Shown in pieces: positions 54,809 to 64,000 of a DNA stretch of 64,000 bases. This DNA comes from Candidatus Enterovibrio altilux (lineage in GTDB: Bacteria; Pseudomonadota; Gammaproteobacteria; Enterobacterales; Vibrionaceae): contig NZ_CP020660.1 of the NCBI RefSeq assembly GCF_002381345.1, positions 806,001 to 870,000 of the forward strand. Direction: 5' to 3'. The stretch's first letter is position 1. Every line of letters starts with the position of its first letter. Position numbers and translations under genes: made by a program. The notes beneath the pieces are model-generated. The model was not told where the DNA came from. It did no database searches and worked only from the letters and a program-made list of their open reading frames with translations.

Positions 54809-55045
54809 ATGTCTCGAGTATGCCAAGTAACTGGCAAGCGTCCTATGACGGGTAATAACCGTTCTCACGCACGTAACGCCACCAAGCGTCGTTTTTTACC
54901 AAATTTACAAACTCATCGTTTTTGGGTAGAAAGCGAAAGCCGCTTCATTAAACTGCGCCTAACCCCTAAAGGTATGCGCATCATCGATAAGAAAGGCATT
55001 GATGTGATTCTTACAGACATTCGTGCTCGTGGTGGGAACGTTTAA
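54809..55045 (+). CDS. rpmB: 50S ribosomal protein L28 (bL28)
   Basis: 78 residues, the standard length. [20 protein letters not shown], the [18 protein letters not shown] core and the [12 protein letters not shown] end match the family closely. TTGGAG precedes the ATG. It is 11 bp upstream of rpmG in the conserved pair. Confidence 0.97.
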   Translation: MSRVCQVTGKRPMTGNNRSHARNATKRRFLPNLQTHRFWVESESRFIKLRLTPKGMRIIDKKGIDVILTDIRARGGNV

Positions 55046-55056
55046 GAGGATCTAAA

Positions 55057-55224
55057 ATGGCTAAAAGCATTCGTGAAAAAATTCGTTTAGTATCATCTGC
55101 TGGTACAGGTCACTTCTATACCACTGATAAAAACAAACGTAACATGTCAATCAAATTTGAAATCAAAAAATTTGATCCAGTTATTCGCCAGCACGTAATA
55201 TATAAGGAAGCTAAAATTAAATAA
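55057..55224 (+). CDS. rpmG: 50S ribosomal protein L33 (bL33)
   Basis: A 55-residue protein beginning [20 protein letters not shown] and ending [13 protein letters not shown], the exact family length and ends. AGAGGA lies 6 bp before the ATG. The Cys residues of zinc-binding L33 forms are absent, as in the enterobacterial type. Cotranscribed with rpmB. mutM, often next, is missing. Confidence 0.96.
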   Translation: MAKSIREKIRLVSSAGTGHFYTTDKNKRNMSIKFEIKKFDPVIRQHVIYKEAKIK

Positions 55225-55728
55225 TACGTTTCAACTTCTGATCTTAAAGAGCGATCATGATAGGTCTCAGTATTGTTGTAACCTATTATTATTTTTTGTA
55301 GTTTTGAACAGGATTGTATCCTACTACTAAGTTTTACTAAAACCACCATATTCACGTTCTTTTAAAATAAATCTTCTTCAAGTGGTTTGAAAATATTTTT
55401 AAGCAAACTGAATGTACTTCAGCACATAAATGCTATCCTCCTGCTGAGCAGACTAATGATTAGTTTTCATCATTAGGTTACTTCGAGCAGTGTTCTCCTG
55501 ATGATAAGAAGGAACTATTCCTTTGAGCAACCAGTAAGATCATCACGAGGAAGAAAAACGAAGTGCAGAGTTCATACGTTCCCTCTTCAAATCTTTTTGC
55601 TAATCAAACAGTATGCCTTTAGCCAAGTGGGACATGAATTCCATCAATGGAACTTAACGTAAGATACCATCTTTTGCGACAGAGTTATGCTGATTACTCT
55701 TACCCTAAATGTTAAGTTCTGTTCTTAT
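55225..55728. other. Unassigned DNA downstream of rpmG
   Basis: About 500 bp without a recognisable gene. A hairpin CTAATGAT...ATCATTAG lies near 55453-55475. No MutM motif was seen, and translations give no family match by eye. Confidence 0.35.
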
Positions 55729-57262
55729 TGATTTAGTTTCCTAGATCAGGAAACTAAATCAATCCACACTGTAAGCACCTAATTTTACTTGAATATTTAA
55801 ATTTATGAACAAGCTCCGCTACAAGATAACCAACTGAAAGCAGTATAATTAAATTTTAATCAATCTTGCCTCACTAATATTCTAGATTAATGCAAAAATT
55901 ATTCAGCTATGGAATCAAACTCAGCAAAGTAATCATGGATCGTCTCGTTTATTTCACAACTTAGCCATTACGACAGCACTCATGATCAAACGCATATTTT
56001 CAATGCCATTAGGCTTTGTTTTTTAATTCAAATTCAGATAGCAAATTTCAGCATAATTAACGATTAATCAATTGCTTTTTTAGGCATGCCTAGCTCGATC
56101 AGCTTCTTTAACGCTTTTATCATGGAGCAAGTCTCACTAATCTGAGCATGGTAATCCCATAAGTTCAATGTTCCTCCAAGGAGTTTTGACTCGACACATT
56201 GCCCACTTTGATAAATAACATTTATGGTTACTATTCCTCACTTTTCCATGCATATTTAAATCGTATAACTCTTAACAACTGACCGCTAAATGGCGCAGAT
56301 GACCTCATTTCCAGAAAGTTGCTCCTTTTTTAGTAAGACGAATAAAAATCGTTCGTTTAATACGAACAGTCTCGTAACATTATCTCATTTCGTAAGCACC
56401 ATCGGCTAGTATTTCATTGATTTTTCAGTGTGTCTATTTAAGCAAATTAAGTAGCACTTAACCGTCAGTCACATTCGACGTATTTAACTCAGGACAATGA
56501 TTTCATGCGTGTTTATATCTACCGCTAAATGTAACTGACGCCAAACTCATAATTTTCCACCAATATCATGTTTTTTACTTTGATTCTCCTTCACCGTATA
56601 CTGTAAGCCCCGTAAAATCCATGGTTAAGAACTGGATGCTTCCTATAATATTCGTTATTGAACGAAATGTTACCCGTTTTCGTTTGTTTACTAACGCATG
56701 AATAGTGAGGGCATGGCCACGGCAGGCAGTTGAACAAGTTTGAAAACAAAATTAATTAATCCTTGCGGACCTCTCAATGGCATGAATAATGCGCGTTTAA
56801 CTATAAGTGCTGTCGTAATAGCTAAGTCGCTAAATAAACGTGGGTTCCCATGATTATCCTGCTGAGTTTGATTACACAGTTGAATGACTTCTTCATTCAT
56901 CCACAATGTTAATAAACCATGACTGATTAAAATTTGATTATACTACTTCCAGTTAATTATTTGGTAACGAAACTTATTCATAGGCCTGAATACTAGTATG
57001 ATCCTAGCTATTTAAAGCATAAATTAGTAATTGGGTTTCTTTATTAAAAAATAAAACTTTGTCATGCTCTCATTAGTCATGCATGAATAAGCGAACCGAA
57101 ACGGTTAACGTAGCGTTCAAAACACAGAATAAAGAAATTATCCAGCTCTTAGCCACTAATTTCATGTAAATTTATATTGACTGCTAGATGTAACTTACAT
57201 CAAACTTATCATTTACAATCAGTATCATGCTCTCTTACTTTACTTTTCATTCGCTTTCCCAT
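55729..57262. mobile_element. Forward IS relic interrupted by a complete simple reverse copy
   Basis: Forward 5' part 55729-56011 and its continuation 57059-57167 (HYSCISKRTETVN to IQLLATN region) flank a reverse copy with both ends, 56012-57058 (GGCTTTGTTTTTTAATTC to AAATAAAACT). A further reverse scrap lies at 57168-57262. The reverse copy is the simple form, about 1047 bp, without an inverted arm. Confidence 0.75.
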
Positions 57263-57479
57263 CATGTGTCAATTAATTGAACTGTATATAACATATTACA
57301 TGTATAATTTTCAAAATTAATGCAAATACACGATAAAGAGATTGGTGCGTTCATTAAATATTAATATTAATTTTAAAGCATAATCAGTTAGTTACATACG
57401 TTAACCAAATTATTGTGTGCCACTTTAATCAATACTATGCAGTATAACCTATACGAATAATCATAAACTGGAACACATA

Positions 57480-58520
57480 ATGAAAAAAATTCTTGTTATT
57501 CGGAATGATAAAATTGGTGATTTTATGTTGGCTTGGCCTGCGTTTGCTATGTTGAAGCAATCGATGCCAGATGCTGAAATTACTGCATTAATACCGTCAT
57601 ACACCAAAGCACTAGCAGTATTGTGTCCATCAATTGACAGGATATTGGTAGATTGTGAAAAAAATGCAGATCAGTTAAATCAAAAAACATTAATAAAAAA
57701 AATCAATTCACATCATTTTGATGCGGTAATCTGTTTTTTTTTAAATGCTCACAATGCAACCTTGGTGTGGAAGGCCGAAATTCCTTTTCGTTTAGCTCCT
57801 GCCACTAAGATATTTCAATTTCTATATAACCATCGCGTAACACAGCACCGTTCTAAATCAGAAAAACCTGAATATCAATACAACCTTGATCTTATTCGAG
57901 TATTCCTCGAAAAGCAGAACATACAACCTATTGAACCAACGGCGCCATATTTACGATTTAGTACGGAAGTCTTGGCTAAACAACGTACTAAACTTTCGGT
58001 TTTACTAGATCTCGACGAAAATAAACCATGGTTATATGTGCACGCAGGGAATGGGGGTTCGGCAAATAACTTGTCTTTAATCCAATATTCTAATTTAGTG
58101 ATTGGCATGTGTAATCCAAAACCGTTGGAGGTGGTATTAACTGCTGGGCCTGGTGAAGAACAAAAAGCAGCGGAACTTCAGAAATTGCTGAATAATCATG
58201 GTCTGCCGTCAGTGGTATATGACAAAAATGATGGCCTGCAAGATTTTACGCGGTCCATTGCCTGTGCGAGTGCATTCATTGCTAGTTCAACAGGACCATT
58301 ACATATTGCGGCAACAGTTGATGTGCCCACCATTGGTTTTTTTTCTGCAAAACGCAGTGCAACACCTCTACGATGGCAGTCTATCAATAGTCATGGTCAT
58401 CATCTTGCCTTTGCTCCACCAATAAGTAAAGACATCAGATCGGACATGTTTAATATTAATATCGAAAAAATTTTACCCGATGTCATGTCGTTCATTGCCC
58501 GCGTAATTCCGTTTTCTTAG
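57480..58520 (+). CDS. Glycosyltransferase family 9 (heptosyltransferase-like), LPS core
   Basis: GT9 (GT-B fold) enzyme of the ADP-heptose:LPS heptosyltransferase family, 346 residues. It opens with the typical KILVIRNDKIGDFMLAWPAF. The donor-binding half has LYVHAGNGGSANNLSLIQY, VVLTAGPGEEQKA and the family signature FIASSTGPLHIAATVDVPTIGFF. Substrate order within the core cannot be told from sequence. Its 3' end overlaps the convergent GT2 gene by 4 bp (interlocked stop codons). GGAAC precedes the ATG. Confidence 0.88.
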   Translation: MKKILVIRNDKIGDFMLAWPAFAMLKQSMPDAEITALIPSYTKALAVLCPSIDRILVDCEKNADQLNQKTLIKKINSHHFDAVICFFLNAHNATLVWKAEIPFRLAPATKIFQFLYNHRVTQHRSKSEKPEYQYNLDLIRVFLEKQNIQPIEPTAPYLRFSTEVLAKQRTKLSVLLDLDENKPWLYVHAGNGGSANNLSLIQYSNLVIGMCNPKPLEVVLTAGPGEEQKAAELQKLLNNHGLPSVVYDKNDGLQDFTRSIACASAFIASSTGPLHIAATVDVPTIGFFSAKRSATPLRWQSINSHGHHLAFAPPISKDIRSDMFNINIEKILPDVMSFIARVIPFS

Positions 58521-59299
58521 TTTGCTAAGCGATCATTTTTACGAATCCAAAGGTCTGCATATTTCACAAAAGTAGAGTGCGCAGAAAGCACAGCAATTAA
58601 AAAACCTTCCTTACCGTCAAGAAAGCCACATTTCAATATATACATCTTCAAAAAACAGCTAGTCGCATGTATGATACCTTGGATTATACTGCTTTTCTTC
58701 CCTTGAGCGTGGCATACATCAGCCCAAGATTTTGCATAAAAAGCTGATTTTTCAAGGTACTGGTGAAGATCTCGGTATGGGTAATGTAACATGTCACCGT
58801 CTAAAATTTGTTTTTGGCTGCCTTTCGGTTCAATGATCTTTTCATGCACTACTGCATCATTATAACCAGTGAATTTCCGTGGATAAAAGCGAATAATTTT
58901 ATCGTACCAACCCGAGTATTTTAGGAATCGTCCGAACACCCAGGTTGTACGCCATAAACTAAAAATAGTTCTCTCTGGAGGCGCTGCAAGTACTTCTAAA
59001 ATACTATTTTTGAGAGACTCACTGATGACTTCATCGGCATCAATAGCTAGAATCCACTCTTTGGTTGCATAATGTTGAGCTAATTGCTTTTGCTTACCAA
59101 ATCCAGCCCATTTTGTGCTTACATAAACGTTTGCTCCTGCTTGTTCCGCAATAACTATCGTATTGTCGGTACTTCCTGAGTCCACTACGATAATTTCATC
59201 AAACCAATCGAGAGATGCTAAACATTTGGGTAAAATTTGTTCTTCGTTTTTGGTGATGATAATGGCGCTAATGGATGCGCGTTGTTTGCTCTGATTCAT
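58517..59299 (-). CDS. waaE: GT2 glycosyltransferase, WaaE/KdtX-like (LPS inner core)
   Basis: 260 residues, GT2 (GT-A fold). It starts with ISAIIITKNEEQILPKCLASL and carries the donor motif VVDSGSTDNT and the metal-binding AIDADE. The acceptor part has WVFGRFLKYSGWYDKIIRFYPR, AVVHEKI and DMLHYPYRDLHQYLEKS, a pattern shared with WaaE/KdtX beta-1,4-glucosyltransferases that add hexose to inner-core heptose. In several gammaproteobacteria this gene lies between kdtA and coaD, which fits the kdtA found at the window's end. Symbol given by similarity only. Confidence 0.82.
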   Translation of the reverse strand: MNQSKQRASISAIIITKNEEQILPKCLASLDWFDEIIVVDSGSTDNTIVIAEQAGANVYVSTKWAGFGKQKQLAQHYATKEWILAIDADEVISESLKNSILEVLAAPPERTIFSLWRTTWVFGRFLKYSGWYDKIIRFYPRKFTGYNDAVVHEKIIEPKGSQKQILDGDMLHYPYRDLHQYLEKSAFYAKSWADVCHAQGKKSSIIQGIIHATSCFLKMYILKCGFLDGKEGFLIAVLSAHSTFVKYADLWIRKNDRLAN

Positions 59300-59319
59300 T
59301 AACTAATTTCCTTTTTTTG

Positions 59320-60335
59320 AGCTTTGTTTCCTAATTTGAGTTCAAATAATAAATTCCACATGATTCACTATGAGACATTTATTTTAGGCATACCTAGCCC
59401 TGTCAACTTATTTAACGCTTTTATCAGAGTGTAGATTTTTAATTTGAGCATTGTGATCTCTGAAGCTCAATGTCCCTTCGAGAAGTCTTTGGGCTCGAAA
59501 CATTGCCGCCTCTGATAGAGAACGTTTATGGTAACCATACTTTCTTTTGCAATGCCTACTTGAACTGTATAACTACTGGTAACTGATCGCTAAATGGCAC
59601 GGATAGCCTCGTTCCCAATAAGTTGCTCCTTTTCTTCATGAATGAATGGAACCACTCGTTTAATACGAACGGTTTCGTAACATTGTCCAGTGTTGTAAGC
59701 ACTATCATATGATATTTCATTGATTCTTCGGCAGGTCTGTTTGAGCAAGTTAGGTAGGACTTTACCGACAGTTACATCTGACTCACTTAACTCAACAGTA
59801 ATAGTTGCATACGTATTTATCTCTACCGCTAAATGTAAATTGCGCCAGACTCACTGTTTTCCATCAGTGCAATATTTTTTTTACTTTACATTAGCCTTTA
59901 CCGTAGGATCAATGACTAAGTGTTGGATGGTTTCTTTATCCTTCGCTTTGAACGTGACGTTAACCATTGGGGCTTGCTTGCTAATGCATTAATATTGCGA
60001 CCATAACAACGACAATTGAGCAAATTTAAAAGCAGAATTAATGAATCCTTGCGGACCTCTCAATGGTATTGAAAATACGAGTTTAACCATGAAGGCCATC
60101 ATCATGACTAAGTCGCTCTAAATAAACTAGGTCTCCCATAATTACCCTGCTTAGTTTGATTCCATAGCTGAATAACTTATGCATCAATCCAGAGTGCCAG
60201 TGAGCCACTCTGGATTATACTACTTCCAGTTAATTTTTTTGCAGCGAAGCTCATCCATAGACCTGAATATCTAAGTGAGCTTAGCTATTTAGAGAAAAAT
60301 TGATAATTTAGTTCCCTAGTTTAAAAAGTAAAGCC
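59320..60335 (-). mobile_element. Simple full-length IS5/IS903-group relic (reference copy)
   Basis: A 1016-bp copy with both ends: AGCTTTGTTTCCTAATTTGAG and TTTAAAAAGTAAAGCC. Flanks ctttttttg and tctttttgg may be a 9-bp target duplication, though a T run weakens this. The transposase (readable in pieces, for example CLTSTAKCKL-type shadows on the other strand) has numerous stops. The consensus of all copies gives an IS903-like protein with DSTGLKVYGEGEW, SADGAYDTRQCYE and the ETAMFRVKKLLGGTLSLRD region, the DDE parts. Its right end supplies the stop codon of the neighbouring GT9 gene. Confidence 0.85.
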
Positions 60336-61378
60336 TCTTTTTGGATTACTTCATCAAAGCGAGAAATTACCTCATCAACAGTTATTCTTTGCATGGCAGT
60401 ATTATTTTTCACGCGCATACGCCAAGACATGTCTCTTACTGCTTGGCTTTTTTCGTCTTTGATTGCATCCTCATAAGTACTGACCACATACTGACGCCAA
60501 TTATAAGGGCCGGTGCGGTCAGGATTATGGTGAGTATATAAACCAATAACTGGAGTGTGCACAGCATTTGCTAAGTGTGCTGGACCGCTATCTAATGCTA
60601 ATACTAGTGATGCTTCTTTCTCTAATGCGAGTAATTGCAACAGCGTTGTTTTGCCAATTAAATTAGTTATGGCGTGTGGAAACTTACTTTCGATTACTTG
60701 GCCTAACTCAATTTCAATTTTGTTAGGAGAACCCGCTAAAATTATATTAAACCCTTTGCCGATTGCATGCTCAATGACTCCCGTGTAGCCTTCCACAGTC
60801 CAATTTTTAAAAACTTGACTGGCCGTAGGCGCAACAATTAGACTGGGTTTAGAGGTTAACTGATCTTTTGCCCATATGATGTCGCTTTCTGGGAGGGAAA
60901 GTGTCCATGTTGGAGTCTGAGGCTCCAGTCCCAAGGTTTCAGTAAACGCCATAAAACCATCTAACACATGGGGCGAAGTTGGCGACGGTACTTTTACATT
61001 GGTAAACCACTGCTGCAACTCACTAGCACGGGTTTTATCAAAACCTAGTCTATACGTTGTCTTTATGCCCACAGATAAAATACTAGCTCGAATTGAATTT
61101 TGCATATGAAGTAGTGCATCAAAGCGTTGTCCTTTCAATGCCTTCCAGACCGCTTGCATCCCTTTGAGGCCTTGCTTCTTATCAAAAGCAATTACGGTAA
61201 TATCGGGTAATAATGGTGTCAGCATTGCAGCTTCAACTTTGCCTGCTATCCAGATGACTTGAGTCGTGTGCCATTGTGCTCGAATCGCTTGCACTGCTGC
61301 AATGGCATTGCATACATCGCCAATTGCAGAAAGGCGTAAAATACAAAGTGATTGTGGTGGGACTGAGAATAAAGACAT
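60308..61378 (-). CDS. GT9 heptosyltransferase-like protein with IS-derived last residues
   Basis: Second GT9 gene of the window, 356 residues. The N-terminus is ILRLSAIGDVCNAIAAVQAI, typical of ADP-heptose:LPS heptosyltransferases. The C-terminal half has LIVAPTASQVFKNWTVEGY, NIILAGSPNKIE, LLQLLALEKEASLVLALDSG and PAHLANAVHTPVIGLY, the donor-site signature. Likely role: heptose transfer to the LPS core at the inner membrane. The last eight residues (ALLFKLGN) and the TAA stop are encoded by the 5' end of the IS relic that begins at 60335, so the native end is lost. Divergent from kdkA. Confidence 0.88.
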   Translation of the reverse strand: MSLFSVPPQSLCILRLSAIGDVCNAIAAVQAIRAQWHTTQVIWIAGKVEAAMLTPLLPDITVIAFDKKQGLKGMQAVWKALKGQRFDALLHMQNSIRASILSVGIKTTYRLGFDKTRASELQQWFTNVKVPSPTSPHVLDGFMAFTETLGLEPQTPTWTLSLPESDIIWAKDQLTSKPSLIVAPTASQVFKNWTVEGYTGVIEHAIGKGFNIILAGSPNKIEIELGQVIESKFPHAITNLIGKTTLLQLLALEKEASLVLALDSGPAHLANAVHTPVIGLYTHHNPDRTGPYNWRQYVVSTYEDAIKDEKSQAVRDMSWRMRVKNNTAMQRITVDEVISRFDEVIQKEALLFKLGN

Positions 61379-61511
61379 AATAACGCTTATGTGATTTTAA
61401 TTATTGTAATTATGCAGTTATCAATATGTAATGTAAAATATGACCGTATCTCAATGGTTAGGAATATGGAAACCACAGTACGATGGAGTGCAGCACTAAA
61501 AGAGGGACGAC

Positions 61512-62219
61512 GTGGACCTATTAATTAATAATGCTACTCACATTTGGTATAATAAAACTTGGCTTAGTGAAGATCCTAAACAATGTTTTGACATCAAGTT
61601 CTGGCAGCAACGCAATGCAGTCATTGGTTCAACGACTGGGCGGGGTACCACGTGGTTTGTACAGACTAATACTATTCCAGCGGCCCTTCGTCATTATTAT
61701 CGTGGAGGGTTGTTGGGTAAGTTGGTTCTAGATAACTACTTTTTTACAGGCTGGGAAGATACCCGTTCGGCTCAAGAATTTAAACTGTTAAATCTCTTGC
61801 AAGAAAAAGGCATTTCAGTACCTCGTCCATTAGCAGCACGAGCCATGCGCGCTGGATTGACCTATCAGGCTGACTTACTCATGGAAAAAGTAGATAATGT
61901 AAAAAATTTAGTTACTGTGCTAATGGAATCAGCCCTTAATACCGAATATTACTGCCGGATTGGCGTACTAATTAGAAAACTTCACGATGCTAGCGTTTGT
62001 CACGCTGATTTGAATATCCACAATATTTTACTTGGTGCTAACAGTAAATGTTGGCTGATAGACTTTGATAAATGCGGTAAAAAAAATGGCGAGCATTGGA
62101 AGGCTTCAAATCTCAGGCGTTTGCTTCGTTCCTTTCGAAAAGAGCGGAGTAAACGACAAATTAATTGGCAAGAATCTGATTGGAAAGCACTCATGCAAGG
62201 CTATGAAATTATGAATTAA
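61512..62219 (+). CDS. kdkA: 3-Deoxy-D-manno-octulosonic acid (Kdo) kinase
   Basis: Phosphorylates the single Kdo residue of the LPS inner core in Vibrio, Haemophilus and related bacteria. 235 residues with a protein-kinase-like fold: catalytic loop HADLNIHNILL (His164, Asp166, Asn171) and DFG-like IDFDK (Asp184). The N-terminal part has RGTTWFVQ, LRHYYRGGLLGKLVLDNYFF and EFKLLNLLQEKGISVPRPLAA. A GTG start at 61512 is favoured by AGAGGGA just upstream. Together with kdtA nearby it implies an inner core with one phosphorylated Kdo. Confidence 0.92.
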   Translation: MDLLINNATHIWYNKTWLSEDPKQCFDIKFWQQRNAVIGSTTGRGTTWFVQTNTIPAALRHYYRGGLLGKLVLDNYFFTGWEDTRSAQEFKLLNLLQEKGISVPRPLAARAMRAGLTYQADLLMEKVDNVKNLVTVLMESALNTEYYCRIGVLIRKLHDASVCHADLNIHNILLGANSKCWLIDFDKCGKKNGEHWKASNLRRLLRSFRKERSKRQINWQESDWKALMQGYEIMN

Positions 62220-62238
62220 TAGGGTACTACTTACGCAC

Positions 62239-62921
62239 GACTTTCTTTCCTAAATTATGGAACTGCACTACCAATCTATGCTATAAATAGTAGGGTTCAT
62301 TCAAATATTTAGAGCTATGGGTAAACTTAGTTACAAAGCAACCCATCGGACGCAGTGTAATCAAACTTAAATGAATCGTGGCTTATTAACATCCTGAATT
62401 GATCCAAAAGTCATTTTGCTATGCAATTAAACTAAACCGGGCAACCGTCGAAGATCTCGCTCATTTAACGGTTTAACCATTATGACGGCTCCCATGGTCA
62501 GGCGAACATTATCAATGACGTTAATATGGCTGCAAAATTCATTAATTTTGTTTTCAAGCTCGCTTAACGACCATTGTCATGCCCTCATTATTCGTTCATT
62601 AATGAGTGATTCAAGGTGATTCATATCACGTTCAAGGTTATAACTAGAGGCACCATACAGCACTTAGCCATTAATTCTACGGAGCTTAAAGTCTACAATA
62701 AAGGCAAATAAAAAGTAAAGAATATGAGCTGATGGAAAATGTAAAGTCTAGTATAAGCTACATTTAGTGATAGATACAAATACGCATGAGATTACTGTTG
62801 CATTACTTACTCAAGCAGACCCACCAAAAAAATCAAAAAAATATTAGATATTGATGCTTACGAGACACCAAACTGTGTTACGAAACTATTCGTATTAAGA
62901 AAGCAATTCCGCTCATCCTAC
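62239..62921 (+). mobile_element. IS5/IS903-group relic lacking its 3' end
   Basis: Forward copy from GACTTTCTTTCCTAAATTATGG to the RIKKAIPLILL codons, where a miniature palindromic derivative begins at 62922. Degenerate. Confidence 0.75.
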
Positions 62922-63019
62922 TGAATTTATTACCTAATTCGAGTTCAAATAGCGAACGTCTCATAATGAATGATGTTTAGGACTCTCCCTATTTGAACTA
63001 GAATTAAAAAATAAAATTT
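62922..63019. mobile_element. Roughly 98-bp palindromic IS derivative
   Basis: Left end TTATTACCTAATTCGAGTTC and right end GAACTAGAATTAAAAAATAA are both transposase-3' termini, with about 35 bp of unmatched DNA between. It is the smallest member of the two-3'-ends class and lies 18 bp from the kdtA stop. Confidence 0.65.
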
Positions 63020-63036
63020 TCCGCACTATACTGCTC

Positions 63037-64000
63037 TTATATCCAACGTGCAATCGTCGTGAGTGTATTGGTAAGCGCCCGACGATTTTTTTCAACAATT
63101 GATAAGCCAGCTGCACCCGACTTTCGGCATTTTTCTGGATCATTGAAAAATGCCAATAATGCTTCTGCAATAGCTGAAGCGTCTGCCTTGACTACGCATG
63201 CACCAGCATCTATTAATTGATCAGCGATCACTTGAAAATTATAATAGCTTGGACCAATAATTTGAGGTTTAGCCAGCAAGGCTGGTTCAAGTAAATTATG
63301 CCCTCCGAGCTTATCACCCACCAGACTCCCTCCCATGAAACTCACAGTTGACGTAGCAAGTAAAGTCATCATATCTCCCATAGTATCACCAAGATATACT
63401 TGTGTATTATCATCAATAACGTGGTCTTGGCTGTGACGCGATAGTGACATACCTTTTTGCTCGATCAATTTTGCGACATCACTAAAACGCTCTGGGTGTC
63501 TTGGGACCAAAATCATTAAAGCATCTGATTTTTTAGATAGTACTGCTTGGTGAGAATCAAGCAAAATATCGTCTTCTCCAGCGTGCGTACTTGCAGCTAT
63601 CCAGACGGGTCGTTGCTTGATTTGCTGCTTAAGTTCGAAAACACGCACGCACATCGTATCAAATATAGGCGCATCAAATTTAACAGACCCTGAGACTGAA
63701 ATGTGCTGCTCATCCATTCCGAGCTGCACAAAGCGATCCGCATCATCTTCGAATTGACAGAGAATATGGTCTATATTCTTAGCAAAGAGATGGAAAAAGG
63801 GTTGCACCCATCGATAGCCACGCATTGATCGTTCTGATAATCGTGCATTTATCACGATTATTGGAATACCGGCTTTTTTAACAGCATTTAAGGTGTTAGG
63901 CCATAATTCCGTTTCCATAATCAGCATAATTTTAGGGTTGATGCGCTTAAGAAAACCATTAATCGCGAATGTGAAATCAATCGGCATGTAGCAATGTTTA
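63037..64000 (-). CDS. waaA: Kdo transferase KdtA/WaaA, 5' part outside the window
   Basis: Transfers Kdo from CMP-Kdo to lipid IVA at the inner membrane. About 321 C-terminal residues lie in the window and the frame stays open to the last base (residues KHCY precede MPIDFTFAI), so the ATG at 63987 is internal. Motifs: IMLIMETELWPN (acceptor-side Glu), INARLSERSMRGY, GSVKFDAP, WIAASTHAGED, LILVPRHPERF-like MILVPRHPERF, GDTMGDM, FMGGSLV and GGHNLLEPALL. These are the classic KdtA signature. The family length is about 420 residues. Confidence 0.95.
   Translation of the reverse strand, partial: KHCYMPIDFTFAINGFLKRINPKIMLIMETELWPNTLNAVKKAGIPIIVINARLSERSMRGYRWVQPFFHLFAKNIDHILCQFEDDADRFVQLGMDEQHISVSGSVKFDAPIFDTMCVRVFELKQQIKQRPVWIAASTHAGEDDILLDSHQAVLSKKSDALMILVPRHPERFSDVAKLIEQKGMSLSRHSQDHVIDDNTQVYLGDTMGDMMTLLATSTVSFMGGSLVGDKLGGHNLLEPALLAKPQIIGPSYYNFQVIADQLIDAGACVVKADASAIAEALLAFFNDPEKCRKSGAAGLSIVEKNRRALTNTLTTIARWI

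Noticed and set aside
55440-55560. Small RNA suggested by a hairpin and GGA-rich stretches downstream of rpmG
   Set aside because: No promoter or terminator pair frames it and too few GGA-loop motifs are present for a CsrB-type RNA.
63985-63987. ATG as the start of kdtA
   Set aside because: The frame is open to the window edge and the residues before it continue the KdtA alignment; the gene is cut by the window.
1-64000. CRISPR array
   Set aside because: No regularly spaced short repeats with unique spacers; all dispersed repeats are copies of one IS element.
1-64000. Horizontally acquired cargo, defence or toxin-antitoxin system
   Set aside because: All intact genes are housekeeping or LPS-core genes with conserved family members; no defence, phage or plasmid gene was recognised.

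Overview
The window reads as the chromosome of a gammaproteobacterium of the Vibrionaceae in an advanced state of genome decay. The family placement rests on an intact MotX (a Vibrio-type Na+-motor protein), on near-canonical CRP, RNase R, SpoT, RpoZ and RpmB/RpmG proteins, and on Vibrio/Enterobacteria-like gene blocks (greB-tex, rnr-rlmB, rph-pyrE, gmk-rpoZ-spoT, aroQ-accB-accC, coaBC-dut, rpmB-rpmG, LPS-core/kdtA/coaD genes). DNA between genes is AT-rich and about a third of the window is relics of one insertion sequence. Intact housekeeping islands in a sea of dead IS copies and ghost genes is the pattern expected of a host-restricted symbiont after an IS burst, for example the luminous anglerfish symbionts (Ca. 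Enterovibrio). The exact taxon is inference and was not checked.

Layout. 1-7000: ghosts of greB, tex and fadB, still followable over most of their length but full of stops and frameshifts, with IS relics between. 7037-10297: intact rnr-rlmB operon, then a ghost of nsrR (10440-10850), a nested IS block, and intact hmp (13153-14334). 14.3-22.5 kb: mostly IS relics, with only zipA and motX surviving. 22.8-31 kb: tyrS, coaD, crp, pyrE, rph and yicC, separated by IS relics. 32-35.1 kb: gmk-rpoZ-spoT. 35.3-39.4 kb: hemE, then aroQ-accB-accC. 40.6-41.4 kb: a stripped rRNA operon holding only tRNA-Ile, tRNA-Ala and 5S; 16S and 23S are absent. 45.3-47.5 kb: uvrD. 49-64 kb: LPS-core glycosyltransferases, kdkA and a partial kdtA, interleaved with coaBC-dut and rpmB-rpmG.

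The mobile element is an IS5-family, IS903-group element: about 1016 bp when simple, ends GGCTTTGTTTCCTAA, and one DDE transposase resembling IS903 throughout. Every copy is dead; the longest surviving transposase reading frame is under 100 codons. Many copies share an unusual architecture: a roughly 220-bp inverted duplicate of the transposase 3' end is joined to the 5' end of a complete copy, always at the same junction. This gives an element of about 1.1-1.27 kb with long terminal inverted repeats and two identical ends. At least nine copies in both orientations show it, so it seems to have spread as a unit.

How the genes work together: the intact set is core cell biology, namely translation and RNA maturation (tyrS, rlmB, rnr, rph, yicC, rpmB, rpmG, 5S, tRNAs), stringent response and transcription (spoT, rpoZ, crp), nucleotide, cofactor and lipid precursors (pyrE, gmk, dut, coaBC, coaD, accBC, hemE, aroQ), division (zipA), repair (uvrD) and the outer-membrane LPS core. 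Lost functions include fatty-acid beta-oxidation (fadB) and accessory transcription factors (greB, tex). The NO-sensing repressor NsrR is also lost, although its usual target hmp and an operator-like repeat array are retained.
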